From the NCBI RefSeq assembly GCF_003253995.1, contig NZ_QKZL01000008.1, positions 1 through 64,000 on the forward strand: 64,000 bases of DNA, in the 5' to 3' direction. The notes below the pieces were generated by a model. It was not told where the DNA came from. It saw only the letters and a list, made by a program, of their open reading frames with translations, and did no database searches. Source of the DNA: Palleronia aestuarii. GTDB taxonomy: Bacteria; Pseudomonadota; Alphaproteobacteria; Rhodobacterales; Rhodobacteraceae. Position numbers and translations under genes: made by a program. Position 1 is the first letter of the stretch; each line of letters begins with the position of its first letter. Positions 1-8,449 of the stretch are shown here, piece by piece.

Positions 1-1
1 C

Positions 2-571
2 ATGGAAGGGTTGGCAGCCGAGGGCGCGGAACGGAAGACGATCATGATCGACGCAACTTATCTCAAGGCACATCGCACGGCTTCCAGCCTGCGGTTGAAA
101 AAGGGGGGCGTGGCAGGCTGATCGGACGGAGTTCGAGGATCAGGAGACGATCCAGTGGATCGTTTCCCCGAGGACGGCGGGATGAACACGAAGCTTCACG
201 CCATCACCGACAGTATCGGGCGCCCGATACGGTTCTTCATCACAGCCGGACAAGTCAGCGACTATACCGGAGCCAGGGCTTTGGTGGGTAGTTTGCCGGC
301 GGCCGACTGGCTGCTCGGAGATCGCGGATATGACGCGGACTGGTTCCGCGAAGACCTTGTACACAAAGGAATAACCCCCTGCATCCCGGGACGGAAGTCG
401 CGCGACAAGCCGGTCCGATATGATAAACGCCGCTACAAGCGCCGCAGCAGGATCGAGATCATGTTCGGGCGCCTAAAGGATTGGCGCCGCGTCGCCACTC
501 GCTACGATCGGTGCCCGAAGGCTTTCTTGTCAGCGATCGCCCTCGCAGCAACCGTCTTGTTCTGGCTCTAA
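2..571 (+). pseudogene. IS5-family DDE transposase, interrupted
   Basis: Two pieces of one transposase are visible. The first (from position 2, stop at 119-121) carries the first catalytic aspartate in MIDATYLKAHRTA and ends in the A5G6 run typical of frameshifting IS5 elements. The second (about 155-571) carries the second aspartate in GDRGYDADW and the glutamate in RIEIMFGRLKDWRR, then ends normally. A -1 shift at the A/G run gives the expected GRLIGR, but the next conserved block (GGMNTKLHA) then follows about 40 bases later than family spacing predicts. The extra segment includes an inverted repeat, GAGACGATCC/GGATCGTTTC, with a 3-base loop. Because 40 is not a multiple of three, simple frameshifting gives no intact DDE protein in which the insert is removed. 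GTG at 155 is only a possible start for the second piece. Confidence 0.7.
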
Positions 572-593
572 CTTAATGAGTCTGCAGCCTAAG
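2..593 (+). mobile_element. IS5-family (IS427-like) insertion sequence, right part, decayed
   Basis: The window opens inside an insertion sequence whose left end lies outside. Transposase reading frames run to the stop at 569-571. About 8 bases later comes GAGTCTGCAGCCTAA (579-593), which has the look of the right terminal inverted repeat of IS427-type elements; that match is from memory. The left repeat and a target duplication cannot be checked here. The coding frame is broken near position 120, so the copy looks inactive. It abuts a decayed gene remnant and, about 375 bases further on, a truncated cysG, so it may mark a deletion junction. Confidence 0.7.
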
Positions 594-609
594 TCCGGCC
601 ATTGATTAA

Positions 610-968
610 GCTTTCGACAAGGCCGACGGTGAGACGAAGCGGAAGGCCGAACAGGTCCTTCGACGTCGAGCAGGTTTGAACAGCAATGTCACTCAAGGGA
701 TTGAGGTGCCCGCGCTTGCCGGTTCCAGACGCATGCTACGCAATCTTTCGGTTGAACCAGACTACAGGGTGCCAGGTCGTCCCTGCGAGGCATCGGGCTC
801 GGACCAGCTCGCCTCGCGGTAGCGGATGCTGTCGGCTTCAGCATGCGACCGACCTACAGGATTGTCGAACGGACTCCCTCACAACAGCACGTGCGACAAG
901 CCAGACTTCCATGCCTGCCACCGCCTTTCTTTAAAGTAGACGCGATCCGCTCGTCCCTGAATTTGCCG
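610..968 (+). pseudogene. Unidentified gene remnant beside the IS
   Basis: No intact gene lies between the IS end and the cysG remnant. One plus-strand frame is open from 610 to the stop at 820-822 and has protein-like composition (for example KADGETKRKAEQVLRRR and VPALAGSRRMLRNLSV). A one-base shift at about 821 lets the translation continue through ADAVGFSMRPTYRIVERTPS to roughly 950. This looks like a former coding region with a frameshift and no visible start. I do not recognise the family. It points toward the truncated 3' end of cysG, so the junction near 969 probably records a deletion or insertion. Confidence 0.35.
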
Positions 969-2102
969 TCAGCGCCAGGGCTGATGAGCGCTCCATGCCA
1001 CGTCGGGGAGTACACCTTCTTCCTTGTGGAGCGCGGCGGCATGTTTCGTCGCGCTGCGCGTTTTGAGCGGTCGCCCAATTGTGGTTCTAGAGATGCGAGA
1101 CGCCGCAACCCCGGGGACAATCTCGATCGCGATTCCCGCAGTACGTGCGACGTCGAGTTCCTGGCCGAGGCGATCGAGATCCGCCGGGTCGCCTGATTTC
1201 AGGCGGACGACGCGACGGCCCTTGCGGGCCTCGGCGATGACGACCGCATCGATCCGCTCCTGCGGCCAAGCACGAATGCCAACTGCCTTGCCCACGAAGA
1301 CGCGCTCGGCGTCGCGGCGGGCGAGTTCCATCACGTCCGGGTCGTCGAGCCGGTCATGGAAGATCACGTCGGCTTCCTGAAGGCGCGCGACGGCGCGCAG
1401 CGTCAGCAGATCGCGGGCCCCGGGGCCCGCGCCGATATAGGCGACGGAGCCGGCAGAAAGTGCATCGGGCGCGCGGCCGGCCTCGAGAGCCTGCTTGACG
1501 AGGCGCGCGGCGTCGCGCTCCGCACCACGGATCCAGGCGGTACGCGGATCGCCCGAGAACACCCAGCGCCAGAAGGCGCGCCGGCCCTCGCGCGGCACCC
1601 GTGCCGCGACACCGGCGCGCAGGCGACCTGCGAACGCGGCGAGGCCGCCGAGAGAGGGCGGCAGCAGGCGCTCGACCTCGGTCTTGATCTGCCGGGCGAG
1701 CACGGGGGCGGTGCCTTCGGTGCCGATGGCCACGACCACGGGGTCGCGGTCCACGATCGACGGTGTCGTCAGGTCACAGAGCGCCGGCTGGTCGACCACG
1801 TTTACCGGGCAACGTGCTGCGCGGGCGAGGTCCGACAGGCTGGCGTCGAGCCCAGGGCAGCCCGTCGCGATGAAGCCCATCGCCGCGCCCTCGAAGAGGG
1901 TAGAGGTGACCGGGCCGGGCACGTGGCAGGCCCGCCCCGATTTCACCAGCGCGGCCAGTTCCGCGTCGAGAGCGGGCGCGACGAGGACGAGTTGCGCATC
2001 GGTCTTCGTCAGGAGCCGCGCCTTTTGAGCGGCCTGTTCGCCTCCGCCCGCGATCACCACGCGGCGGCCAGTGGTACGGATGAACATGGGAAAGCTCTGC
2101 AT
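969..2102 (-). CDS. cysG: Siroheme synthase CysG, C-terminally truncated
   Basis: Intact CysG is a fusion. Its N-terminal part is a precorrin-2 dehydrogenase/sirohydrochlorin ferrochelatase that uses NAD. Its C-terminal part is a uroporphyrinogen-III C-methyltransferase that uses SAM. Here the first part is present, with a Rossmann motif near residue 18 (VVIAGGGEQAAQKA). The methyltransferase begins at about residue 218 (VAYIGAGPGARDLLTLRA) and keeps VVRLKSGDP and VEIVPGV-like blocks. The protein stops at 377 residues; fused CysG proteins are usually about 460-480. The last 85 or so residues of the methyltransferase, including the VYM region, are missing, and the end lies against decayed DNA. 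It is the last gene of the nitrate operon, where it would supply siroheme to NirB. The methyltransferase half is probably inactive. The start is ATG at 2102; a second Met lies five codons in. Confidence 0.85.
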   Translation of the reverse strand: MQSFPMFIRTTGRRVVIAGGGEQAAQKARLLTKTDAQLVLVAPALDAELAALVKSGRACHVPGPVTSTLFEGAAMGFIATGCPGLDASLSDLARAARCPVNVVDQPALCDLTTPSIVDRDPVVVAIGTEGTAPVLARQIKTEVERLLPPSLGGLAAFAGRLRAGVAARVPREGRRAFWRWVFSGDPRTAWIRGAERDAARLVKQALEAGRAPDALSAGSVAYIGAGPGARDLLTLRAVARLQEADVIFHDRLDDPDVMELARRDAERVFVGKAVGIRAWPQERIDAVVIAEARKGRRVVRLKSGDPADLDRLGQELDVARTAGIAIEIVPGVAASRISRTTIGRPLKTRSATKHAAALHKEEGVLPDVAWSAHQPWR

Positions 2103-2114
2103 GGACGTCTCCGG

Positions 2115-3086
2115 TCAGGCGGCGATATGTCGATTTCGCGCGTCCCAGAGCGCGCGCGCGGTGCGGTGCGGGGCATCGACGCCCGCCGCGTCGAGGGCGA
2201 GGGCGGCGGTCGACAGGATGATGGCTTCGGCGAACGGGTGCTGAAGCGTACCGCTCCAGATCTCCGCCAGCGCCTGTGGGTCCGACGGGGCATCGGCGAG
2301 ACGCCTGTGACCGGCGGTGACATGCGGCGCCGTTCCGGTCCAGCGTCGCCCGTCGCGCAGTCCGAAGAGCGCGATGTCTTTGCCGGGATGGTGCTCGAAC
2401 TCGCCGCCACCGCCCTTCAGTACGCTGAGCCGGTCGAGGCCCAGCAGCGCGCCGGCATCGGCCTGAAGCTCCCGGTAGGGTGGATGGAAAACACCTTGTA
2501 CCGCGGCGTGGGCGCCTCCCGGGTTCAGCATTCGGCAGACCGTGTTGATGCAGGAGCGCAGACCAAGCGTATCGCGCAGGCGGAGCAAGTTCATGAGGCC
2601 GGGCGCCAGCGCCTCGAGAGGCAGGTAGGCGATACCGTCATGGGCCAGATCCCGGGCCGCGCCCGTCGGGTCCCGGGCCACGCGCAGGCCGATCATCGGA
2701 AGGGTTGTGCGGACGGAGGCGCCGCGCGACTGGTGACTGTTCCAGCCGTGAAGCAGCACCGGTACGCCCGCGGCCGCCACCAGCCTCGCAGAGAGCAGGA
2801 ACCACGGCAGGCCACGGGTGCGTCCCGCGGCGTAGCACGGCCAGTCGAGCCCGGGGCGCGTTCCGACCCATTCACCAAGCGATGCCTTGGCGGCCGCGGC
2901 AAAGCCCGCGATCTCCTGCGCGGTTTCTCCCTTCATCCGCATCAGCATCAGGATCGCACCGATCGCCTCCGGTGCCGCATCGTGGGCAAGCATCGCCGTC
3001 ATCGCGGCGCGGGCCTCGTCTTGATCGAGCGACCGCGCGCGGCCCTGCCCGCGGCCGAGGATCTGTACGAAGGGGGCGAGGGTCAT
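2115..3086 (-). CDS. TrpD2/YbiB-like glycosyltransferase-fold protein
   Basis: The 323-residue protein resembles the anthranilate phosphoribosyltransferase (TrpD) family, in particular the TrpD2/YbiB-type proteins annotated as glycosyl transferase family proteins. An N-terminal helical part (FVQILGRG, then AMLAHDAAPEAIGAILMLMRMKGET) is followed by an alpha/beta domain with PVLLHGW where TrpD has its glycine-rich substrate loop. The usual TrpD loop GTGGD is not present, so tryptophan synthesis is unlikely. Family members have been linked to nucleic acid binding, but the role here is unknown. The ATG at 3086 overlaps the nasA stop by 4 bases, so it is co-translated with the nitrate genes. An upstream in-frame extension to 3251 lies inside nasA and is not used. 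Confidence 0.75.
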   Translation of the reverse strand: MTLAPFVQILGRGQGRARSLDQDEARAAMTAMLAHDAAPEAIGAILMLMRMKGETAQEIAGFAAAAKASLGEWVGTRPGLDWPCYAAGRTRGLPWFLLSARLVAAAGVPVLLHGWNSHQSRGASVRTTLPMIGLRVARDPTGAARDLAHDGIAYLPLEALAPGLMNLLRLRDTLGLRSCINTVCRMLNPGGAHAAVQGVFHPPYRELQADAGALLGLDRLSVLKGGGGEFEHHPGKDIALFGLRDGRRWTGTAPHVTAGHRRLADAPSDPQALAEIWSGTLQHPFAEAIILSTAALALDAAGVDAPHRTARALWDARNRHIAA

Positions 3087-5683
3087 TCCGCGGCCACGCG
3101 GGCTTGCGCGGCGGTGAGCAGCGCCGCGATCTCGGGGCGGCACGAGCCGCAATTCGTGCCCGCGGACAGCGCCGCGCCGACGGCTTCGACGGTGAGCAGG
3201 CCGTCCGTTTCGATCGCGGTGACGATGGTGTTCATCCCCACGCCGAAACACGAACAGAGGACCGGCCCGGGATCGGGTCGGTCGGCAGGGGCGCGGCCCG
3301 TCAGCGTGTCGGTTTCGGGCAACGTGGTCAGGTGATCGCGCATCACACCCACGGGCTGCGGCGCGATGAAGAGCGCGGCGGCGACGCGTCCCTCGACCCG
3401 CATCGCGATCCGCGCGATGCCGCGGGCCGGATCACTCATGATTTGCGCGTCGGCATCGGGAAGGGCGAAGAGGGCACGTGCGGCGGCCTCCCAGTCTGCG
3501 GGAGCGTTGCGGCCTGCGAGTTCCGCCCGCCAGCCGTTCGGGCTGCGCGCAACGGCCCAGTACTCGCAGGCAGGCGCCATCGGCCCGGCGGAGACGGCGA
3601 AGCCGTACCAGGCGGCCGCGAAGGGACGCGCCGCGCAGATCGTTGCCTTGCTTTCCGGCTGTCCCGAAATCGGATCTGTCGCCGCGGCCACCATCGCGTC
3701 GATCCGGCCCGAGGGGGCGGTCTCCGCGGACCAGTGCATCGGTGAGAAGAGCGTACCCGGCTGCACCGCGTCCGTAATCGTGGCGCGCAGGATTGCGCTT
3801 CCTGTGGGGGACGACACTTCGACCAACGTGTCCGGCGCGATGTGAAGGCGGTCCGCGTCTTCGGGATGGATCTCCACAAAGGGTTCGGCGAGGTGGGCCG
3901 AAAGCCTGGCGGAGCGGCCGGTGCGCGTCATCGTGTGCCAATGGTCGCGTACCCGCCCGGTATTCAGGCGGAATGGATAGCGCGGTTCCGTCTTGCCTAC
4001 AGGCTCGGACCAATGCACGGGGATCATCCGCATCTTTCCATCCGCATGGAAGGCCAGGCCGTCGGCGAAGAAGCGACCCCCGCGGCGCGCGGCGACCGGC
4101 CACCGTGTGGGAGCGAGAGCGTCGTAATCGGCATCGGTCAGGTCCGCGAGACCGGAGATGTCGAAGTCGCGCCCGAGACCGCCGGCGATCCCCGACAATG
4201 CGGCGTGTTCGCGAAAGATTTCGGACGGACCGACATAGTCGAAGGCGTGGGCGTGACCCATGCGGGTCGCCACCTGCGCGATGTGCCACCAGTCGGGTTT
4301 CGCCTGTCCCGGCGGGGTGAGGGCCGCGCGCTGGCGCGAGATCGTCCGATCGGAATTGGTGACCGTGCCGTCCTTCTCGGCCCAGGCCGCGGCGGGCAGC
4401 AGGACGTCGGCGAGCCGCGCCGTATCGGTCGCGTTGGTCACGTCGGAAACCACCGTGAACGGGCACTCGGTGATGGCCTCGCGCACCGCATTGGCTTCGG
4501 GCAAGGTCGCGGCCGGGTTCGTGTGCATGATCCAGAGCGCCTTGACGCGCCCATCTGCCACCGCGCGGAACATGTCGACGGCCTTGAGGCCCGGAGTGGC
4601 GGCAAGGCGTGGCGCAGACCAGAAACCGGCCACGGCCGCGCGATGGGCGGGGTTCTCGATGTCGAGATGGCAGGCGAGCGTGTTCGCCAGCCCCCCGACC
4701 TCGCGCCCACCCATCGCGTTGGGCTGGCCGGTGACGCTGAACGGGCCCATGCCCGGCTTGCCGATACGGCCCGTGGCGATATGGCAGTTGAGAATGGCGC
4801 TCACCTTGTCGGTTCCGCACGTGGACTGGTTCACGCCTTGGCTGAAGACGGTGACCACGCGCTCGGTCCCGATCCACAGGCGGCAGAAGCTTTCGACGAG
4901 ATCGGGAGCGAGCCCGGTAGGCGCGATGTCGGCCGAGCGCGCCGCGGCAAGCGCGGCGTCGAAGCCGGTCACGCTTGCGATGTAACCGTGATCGACCGCG
5001 TCCGCTTCGTGGATTGCCGCAAGGAGCCGATTGAAGAGCGCCACATCCGAGCCGATGGCAAGGGGCAGGTGCAGGTCCGCGCCGTTGCAGCTGGCGGTCC
5101 GACGCGGATCCACGACCACGATCTTCGTGCCGCGCGCGGCCTTGGCGGCCAGGACACGCTGATGGAGAACGGGGTGACACCACGCGAGGTTCGAACCGAC
5201 CAGCACAACTAGGTCGGCGTCGTCGAGATCCTCGTAGGTACCGGGCACCGTGTCGGTGCCGAAGGCGCGTCTATGACCTGCGACCGTCGACGCCATGCAG
5301 AGCCGCGAGTTGGTATCGATATTGGCGGTGCCGACGAAGCCCTTCATGAACTTGTTGGCGAGGTAGTAATCCTCGGTCAGCATCTGCCCCGAGGCGTAGA
5401 AGGCCACGCTGTCCGGGCCGTGGGTCGCGACGGTGTCCGCGAAACGGCGCGCCACGTGGTCGAGCGCGGTTTCCCAGTCGGTCTGGCGCCCACCGATCCG
5501 CGGGGCGAGCAACCGGCCTTCGGTTCCGACCGTCTCGGCCAGCGCCGATCCCTTGGAGCAGAGCCGCCCCCGGTTGGCCGGGTGGTGCGGATCGCCGCGC
5601 ACCTGCAATCCGTCCGCCCCGGGTGCAAGGATCACCCCGCAACCCACCCCGCAATAGGGACAGGTCGAGCGGACCTCGCTCAT
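3083..5683 (-). CDS. nasA: Assimilatory nitrate reductase, catalytic subunit
   Basis: This 866-residue cytoplasmic enzyme should reduce nitrate to nitrite with a bis-MGD molybdenum cofactor. The N-terminal [4Fe-4S] cysteines are visible at residues 8, 11, 15 and 42 (CPYCGVGC, then LCSKG). The molybdopterin oxidoreductase core and the dinucleotide-binding domain follow. A C-terminal BFD-like [2Fe-2S] extension carries VLCSCFG and NCGSC, as in NasA proteins that take electrons from a flavoprotein. No signal peptide is seen. The ATG at 5683 overlaps the nirD stop by 4 bases, and the gene's own stop overlaps the next start. It sits in the nrt-nir-nas operon with its substrate importer and the nitrite reductase. 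Confidence 0.95.
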   Translation of the reverse strand: MSEVRSTCPYCGVGCGVILAPGADGLQVRGDPHHPANRGRLCSKGSALAETVGTEGRLLAPRIGGRQTDWETALDHVARRFADTVATHGPDSVAFYASGQMLTEDYYLANKFMKGFVGTANIDTNSRLCMASTVAGHRRAFGTDTVPGTYEDLDDADLVVLVGSNLAWCHPVLHQRVLAAKAARGTKIVVVDPRRTASCNGADLHLPLAIGSDVALFNRLLAAIHEADAVDHGYIASVTGFDAALAAARSADIAPTGLAPDLVESFCRLWIGTERVVTVFSQGVNQSTCGTDKVSAILNCHIATGRIGKPGMGPFSVTGQPNAMGGREVGGLANTLACHLDIENPAHRAAVAGFWSAPRLAATPGLKAVDMFRAVADGRVKALWIMHTNPAATLPEANAVREAITECPFTVVSDVTNATDTARLADVLLPAAAWAEKDGTVTNSDRTISRQRAALTPPGQAKPDWWHIAQVATRMGHAHAFDYVGPSEIFREHAALSGIAGGLGRDFDISGLADLTDADYDALAPTRWPVAARRGGRFFADGLAFHADGKMRMIPVHWSEPVGKTEPRYPFRLNTGRVRDHWHTMTRTGRSARLSAHLAEPFVEIHPEDADRLHIAPDTLVEVSSPTGSAILRATITDAVQPGTLFSPMHWSAETAPSGRIDAMVAAATDPISGQPESKATICAARPFAAAWYGFAVSAGPMAPACEYWAVARSPNGWRAELAGRNAPADWEAAARALFALPDADAQIMSDPARGIARIAMRVEGRVAAALFIAPQPVGVMRDHLTTLPETDTLTGRAPADRPDPGPVLCSCFGVGMNTIVTAIETDGLLTVEAVGAALSAGTNCGSCRPEIAALLTAAQARVAAE

Positions 5684-6012
5684 GCCGCGCTCCGCCTGTC
5701 GATGGCGTCGCCGTCGATCAGGATGCGGCCATCCTCGATCCGGACGGGATATGTCGCGATGCGCCCCTGGTCGGCACCCTGCGCCTCGCCGGTTTCGAGC
5801 GACCAGACCCAGTTGTGCAGCGGGCAGGTCACCTTGCGGTCGTGGACGATCCCCTCGCTGAGCGGTCCACCCTTGTGCGCGCATGTATTCGAGGTGGCGA
5901 AGATCTCGGTTTCGGTGGTGCGGAAGAGCGCGATGCAGCCCGCATGCGTCTTCACCAGGCGCGCGCCGCGAACCGGAACATCGCCCAATGCGCCAATGTC
6001 GATCCAGCTCAT
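5680..6012 (-). CDS. nirD: Nitrite reductase small subunit, Rieske type
   Basis: This 110-residue protein is the small subunit of cytoplasmic NADH-dependent nitrite reductase. It has the Rieske-like fold with NTCAHKGGPLSEG and CPLHNWVW. These are the two CxH and CxxH cluster-binding motifs, so this NirD probably holds a [2Fe-2S] cluster, unlike the cluster-less E. coli form. It overlaps nirB upstream and nasA downstream by 4 bases each, which supports coupled translation of the three reductase components. Confidence 0.95.
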   Translation of the reverse strand: MSWIDIGALGDVPVRGARLVKTHAGCIALFRTTETEIFATSNTCAHKGGPLSEGIVHDRKVTCPLHNWVWSLETGEAQGADQGRIATYPVRIEDGRILIDGDAIDRRSAA

Positions 6013-8438
6013 TCCGCGGCCTCCAGCGTGAGATCCGCGATGGGCGCGAAGCTCCGCGCGGTCTCGCGGGCGGTGTGCTGCGCCCAGGGGTCCGTCTGGT
6101 AGATGGTCTGGCTGAGATCGAACCGTTCCACCAACGCGCTGCGCGTCGCGGGATCGGACAGCGTGTCTATCACCCAGTCGAGTCCGACCTTAGCGAGCCA
6201 CTTGTAGGGTCGGTCGAGATATTTCGCGTGCTCGCGGTAGAGCTGGACGAAGGCCACCGTCCACTCGACCGTTTCGTCCTCGGTCGCGACCTTGGCAAGG
6301 CGCTCGACTTCCCTCACATCCATGCCCGCCGCACCGCCGACGCCGATCTCGTAGCCGCTGTCGACGCAGACGATGCCCACGTCCTTGCATGTCGCCTCCG
6401 CGCAGTTGCGTGGGCAGCCCGAGACGGCGAGCTTGACCTTGTGCGGCGTCCATGACCCCCAGAGCCGTTTCTCGAGGCGGATGCCGAGACCGGTGCTGTC
6501 CTGTGTGCCGAACCTGCAATGATCGGTTCCGACACAGGTCTTCACGGTGCGCAGACCCTTGGAATAAGCATGTCCCGACACCAGACCGGCGGCGTTGAGG
6601 TCGGCCCAGATGGCGGGCAGGTCTTCTCCCTTCACCCCCAGGAGGTCGATCCGCTGCCCGCCGGTGACCTTGACCGTGGGCACGTCGTATTTCTCGGCGG
6701 CATCGGCGATGGCGCGCAGTTCGGACGCGCTCGTGATCCCGCCCCACATGCGGGGCACGACCGAAAAGGTCCCGTCCTTCTGGATGTTGGCGTGTTTGCG
6801 CTCGTTGACGAAACGGCTCTGCGGGTCGTCGTGATACTCCAGCGGCCAGTCCGCCAGCAGGTAGAAGTTCACCGCCGGGCGGCAGACGTGGCAGCCGTTC
6901 GGCGTGCGCCAGCCGAGTTCCTGCCAGACGGCAGGCTGCGACTTCAGTTCGCGGCTCTTGATGAGGCGGCGCACGTCCTCGTGGCTGAGATCGGTGCAGC
7001 CGCAGACGGGCTGGGCCGCGGTGATCGTGAACGCGTCACCCAGGGTGGCGGCGAGCACCTGTTCGACGAGGCCGGTGCAGGTGCCGCACGAGGCGCTGGC
7101 CTTGGTCGCGCCGCGCACGGCGCCGAGGTCCGTCGCGCCGCCTTCGATGGCCTCGATGATCCGACCCTTGCAGACGCCGTTGCAGCCGCAGATCTCTGCA
7201 TCAGCCGGCAAGGCTGCAACGGCGGCCAAAGGGTCCTGCACGGACCCTCCCTGGTAGGCGGGCCCGAAGATCAGTGTCTCGCGCATCTCCGCGATGTCGG
7301 TCTCGTCACGGATCAGCCCGAAGAACCAATTGCCGTCCGCCGTGTCGCCGTACATCACCGCGCCGACGAGACGGTCGTCCGCCACCACCAATCGCTTGTA
7401 GATCCCGCGCGCGGGATCGCGGAAGACGATGTCCTCGCGACCCTGTCCGTCGGAGAAATCGCCGGCGCTGAACAGATCGCAACCGGTGACCTTGAGTTTG
7501 GTCGAGAGCTGTTTCGGCGTGAAGGCGGCGGGCTCGTCCAGCAGCGTCGCGGCGAGCACCTTGGCCTGATCGTAGAGCGGGGCGACCAGCCCGAAGAGCT
7601 GGCCTGCGAACTCCACGCATTCGCCCACCGCGAAGACGTTCGGGTCGGAGGTTCGCATCTGTGCGTCCACCTCGATGGCGCGACCTACCGTGAGCCCCGA
7701 CGCCTGGGCGAGCTTGACCGAGGGGCGGATACCCACGGCCATGACCACGAGATCGGCCGGCAGGATCGTACCGTCCTCGAGTTCGACCGCTTCGACGCGG
7801 CCCTCGCCCCGGATGCGTGAGGTCGAGGCCTGGGTCATCACGGAAATGCCGCGTCGCTCCAGATCGGCGCGCAGCAGATACCCCGCCGCCGGGTCGAGCT
7901 GGCGATCCATCAGATGTCCGGAGAGGTGCAGGACCGTGACCTCCATCCCGCGCAGACGCAGGCCCGCCGCGGCCTCGAGACCGAGGAGGCCACCGCCGAT
8001 CACCACGGCACGGGTGCCCGGCGGCTGGTCGATCATGCGGTTGGTGTCGTCGAGATCGCGGTAGGAGATCACGCCATCGAGGTCGTGTCCGGGACAGGGG
8101 ATGATGAACGGATCGGAGCCGGTCGCGATCACGAGCCGGTCGTAGGGTACATCGCCAGTCGCGCCCGTGACCACCTTGCGGTCGCGATCGATGTGCTGGA
8201 CGCGTTCGCCGAACCGACAGGTCACGCCATGCGCGGCGTACCAATCGTCGTCATGGGTGACGATCTCGGCATAGCTCTTTTCTCCGGAGAGGACCGGCGA
8301 CAGCATGATGCGGTTGTAATTGCCGCGCGGTTCCGCGTTGAAGAGCGTGACCTCGAACCGCCCCGGCGCGGCCTCGAAAAGATGCTCGAGCAGGCGCCCC
8401 GAGGCCATGCCCGCGCCTATGACAACCAAACGTTCCAT
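6009..8438 (-). CDS. nirB: Nitrite reductase [NAD(P)H] large subunit
   Basis: NirB reduces nitrite to ammonium in the cytoplasm using FAD, Fe-S clusters and siroheme. The 809-residue protein starts with an FAD/NAD-binding domain (VVIGAGMASGRLLEHL). Two BFD-like [2Fe-2S] domains follow at about residues 414-460 (CGCNGVCKG, SCGTC) and 476-520 (CGCTDLS, CHVCRP). The siroheme/[4Fe-4S] half has its cysteines at about 635-641 (TCVGTDHC) and 674-678 (CPRNC). The start is ATG at 8438; longer in-frame reading upstream overlaps the GAF-like gene and is not used. The enzyme needs siroheme, while the cysG at the end of the same operon is truncated. Confidence 0.96.
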   Translation of the reverse strand: MERLVVIGAGMASGRLLEHLFEAAPGRFEVTLFNAEPRGNYNRIMLSPVLSGEKSYAEIVTHDDDWYAAHGVTCRFGERVQHIDRDRKVVTGATGDVPYDRLVIATGSDPFIIPCPGHDLDGVISYRDLDDTNRMIDQPPGTRAVVIGGGLLGLEAAAGLRLRGMEVTVLHLSGHLMDRQLDPAAGYLLRADLERRGISVMTQASTSRIRGEGRVEAVELEDGTILPADLVVMAVGIRPSVKLAQASGLTVGRAIEVDAQMRTSDPNVFAVGECVEFAGQLFGLVAPLYDQAKVLAATLLDEPAAFTPKQLSTKLKVTGCDLFSAGDFSDGQGREDIVFRDPARGIYKRLVVADDRLVGAVMYGDTADGNWFFGLIRDETDIAEMRETLIFGPAYQGGSVQDPLAAVAALPADAEICGCNGVCKGRIIEAIEGGATDLGAVRGATKASASCGTCTGLVEQVLAATLGDAFTITAAQPVCGCTDLSHEDVRRLIKSRELKSQPAVWQELGWRTPNGCHVCRPAVNFYLLADWPLEYHDDPQSRFVNERKHANIQKDGTFSVVPRMWGGITSASELRAIADAAEKYDVPTVKVTGGQRIDLLGVKGEDLPAIWADLNAAGLVSGHAYSKGLRTVKTCVGTDHCRFGTQDSTGLGIRLEKRLWGSWTPHKVKLAVSGCPRNCAEATCKDVGIVCVDSGYEIGVGGAAGMDVREVERLAKVATEDETVEWTVAFVQLYREHAKYLDRPYKWLAKVGLDWVIDTLSDPATRSALVERFDLSQTIYQTDPWAQHTARETARSFAPIADLTLEAAE

Positions 8439-8449
8439 GATCCCGCTCC

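Noticed and set aside
1356-3335. Long open frame (659 codons) on the plus strand
   Set aside because: It is antisense to cysG, the TrpD-like gene and nasA, has Arg/Gly-rich composition without motifs, and arises from GC-rich codon use.
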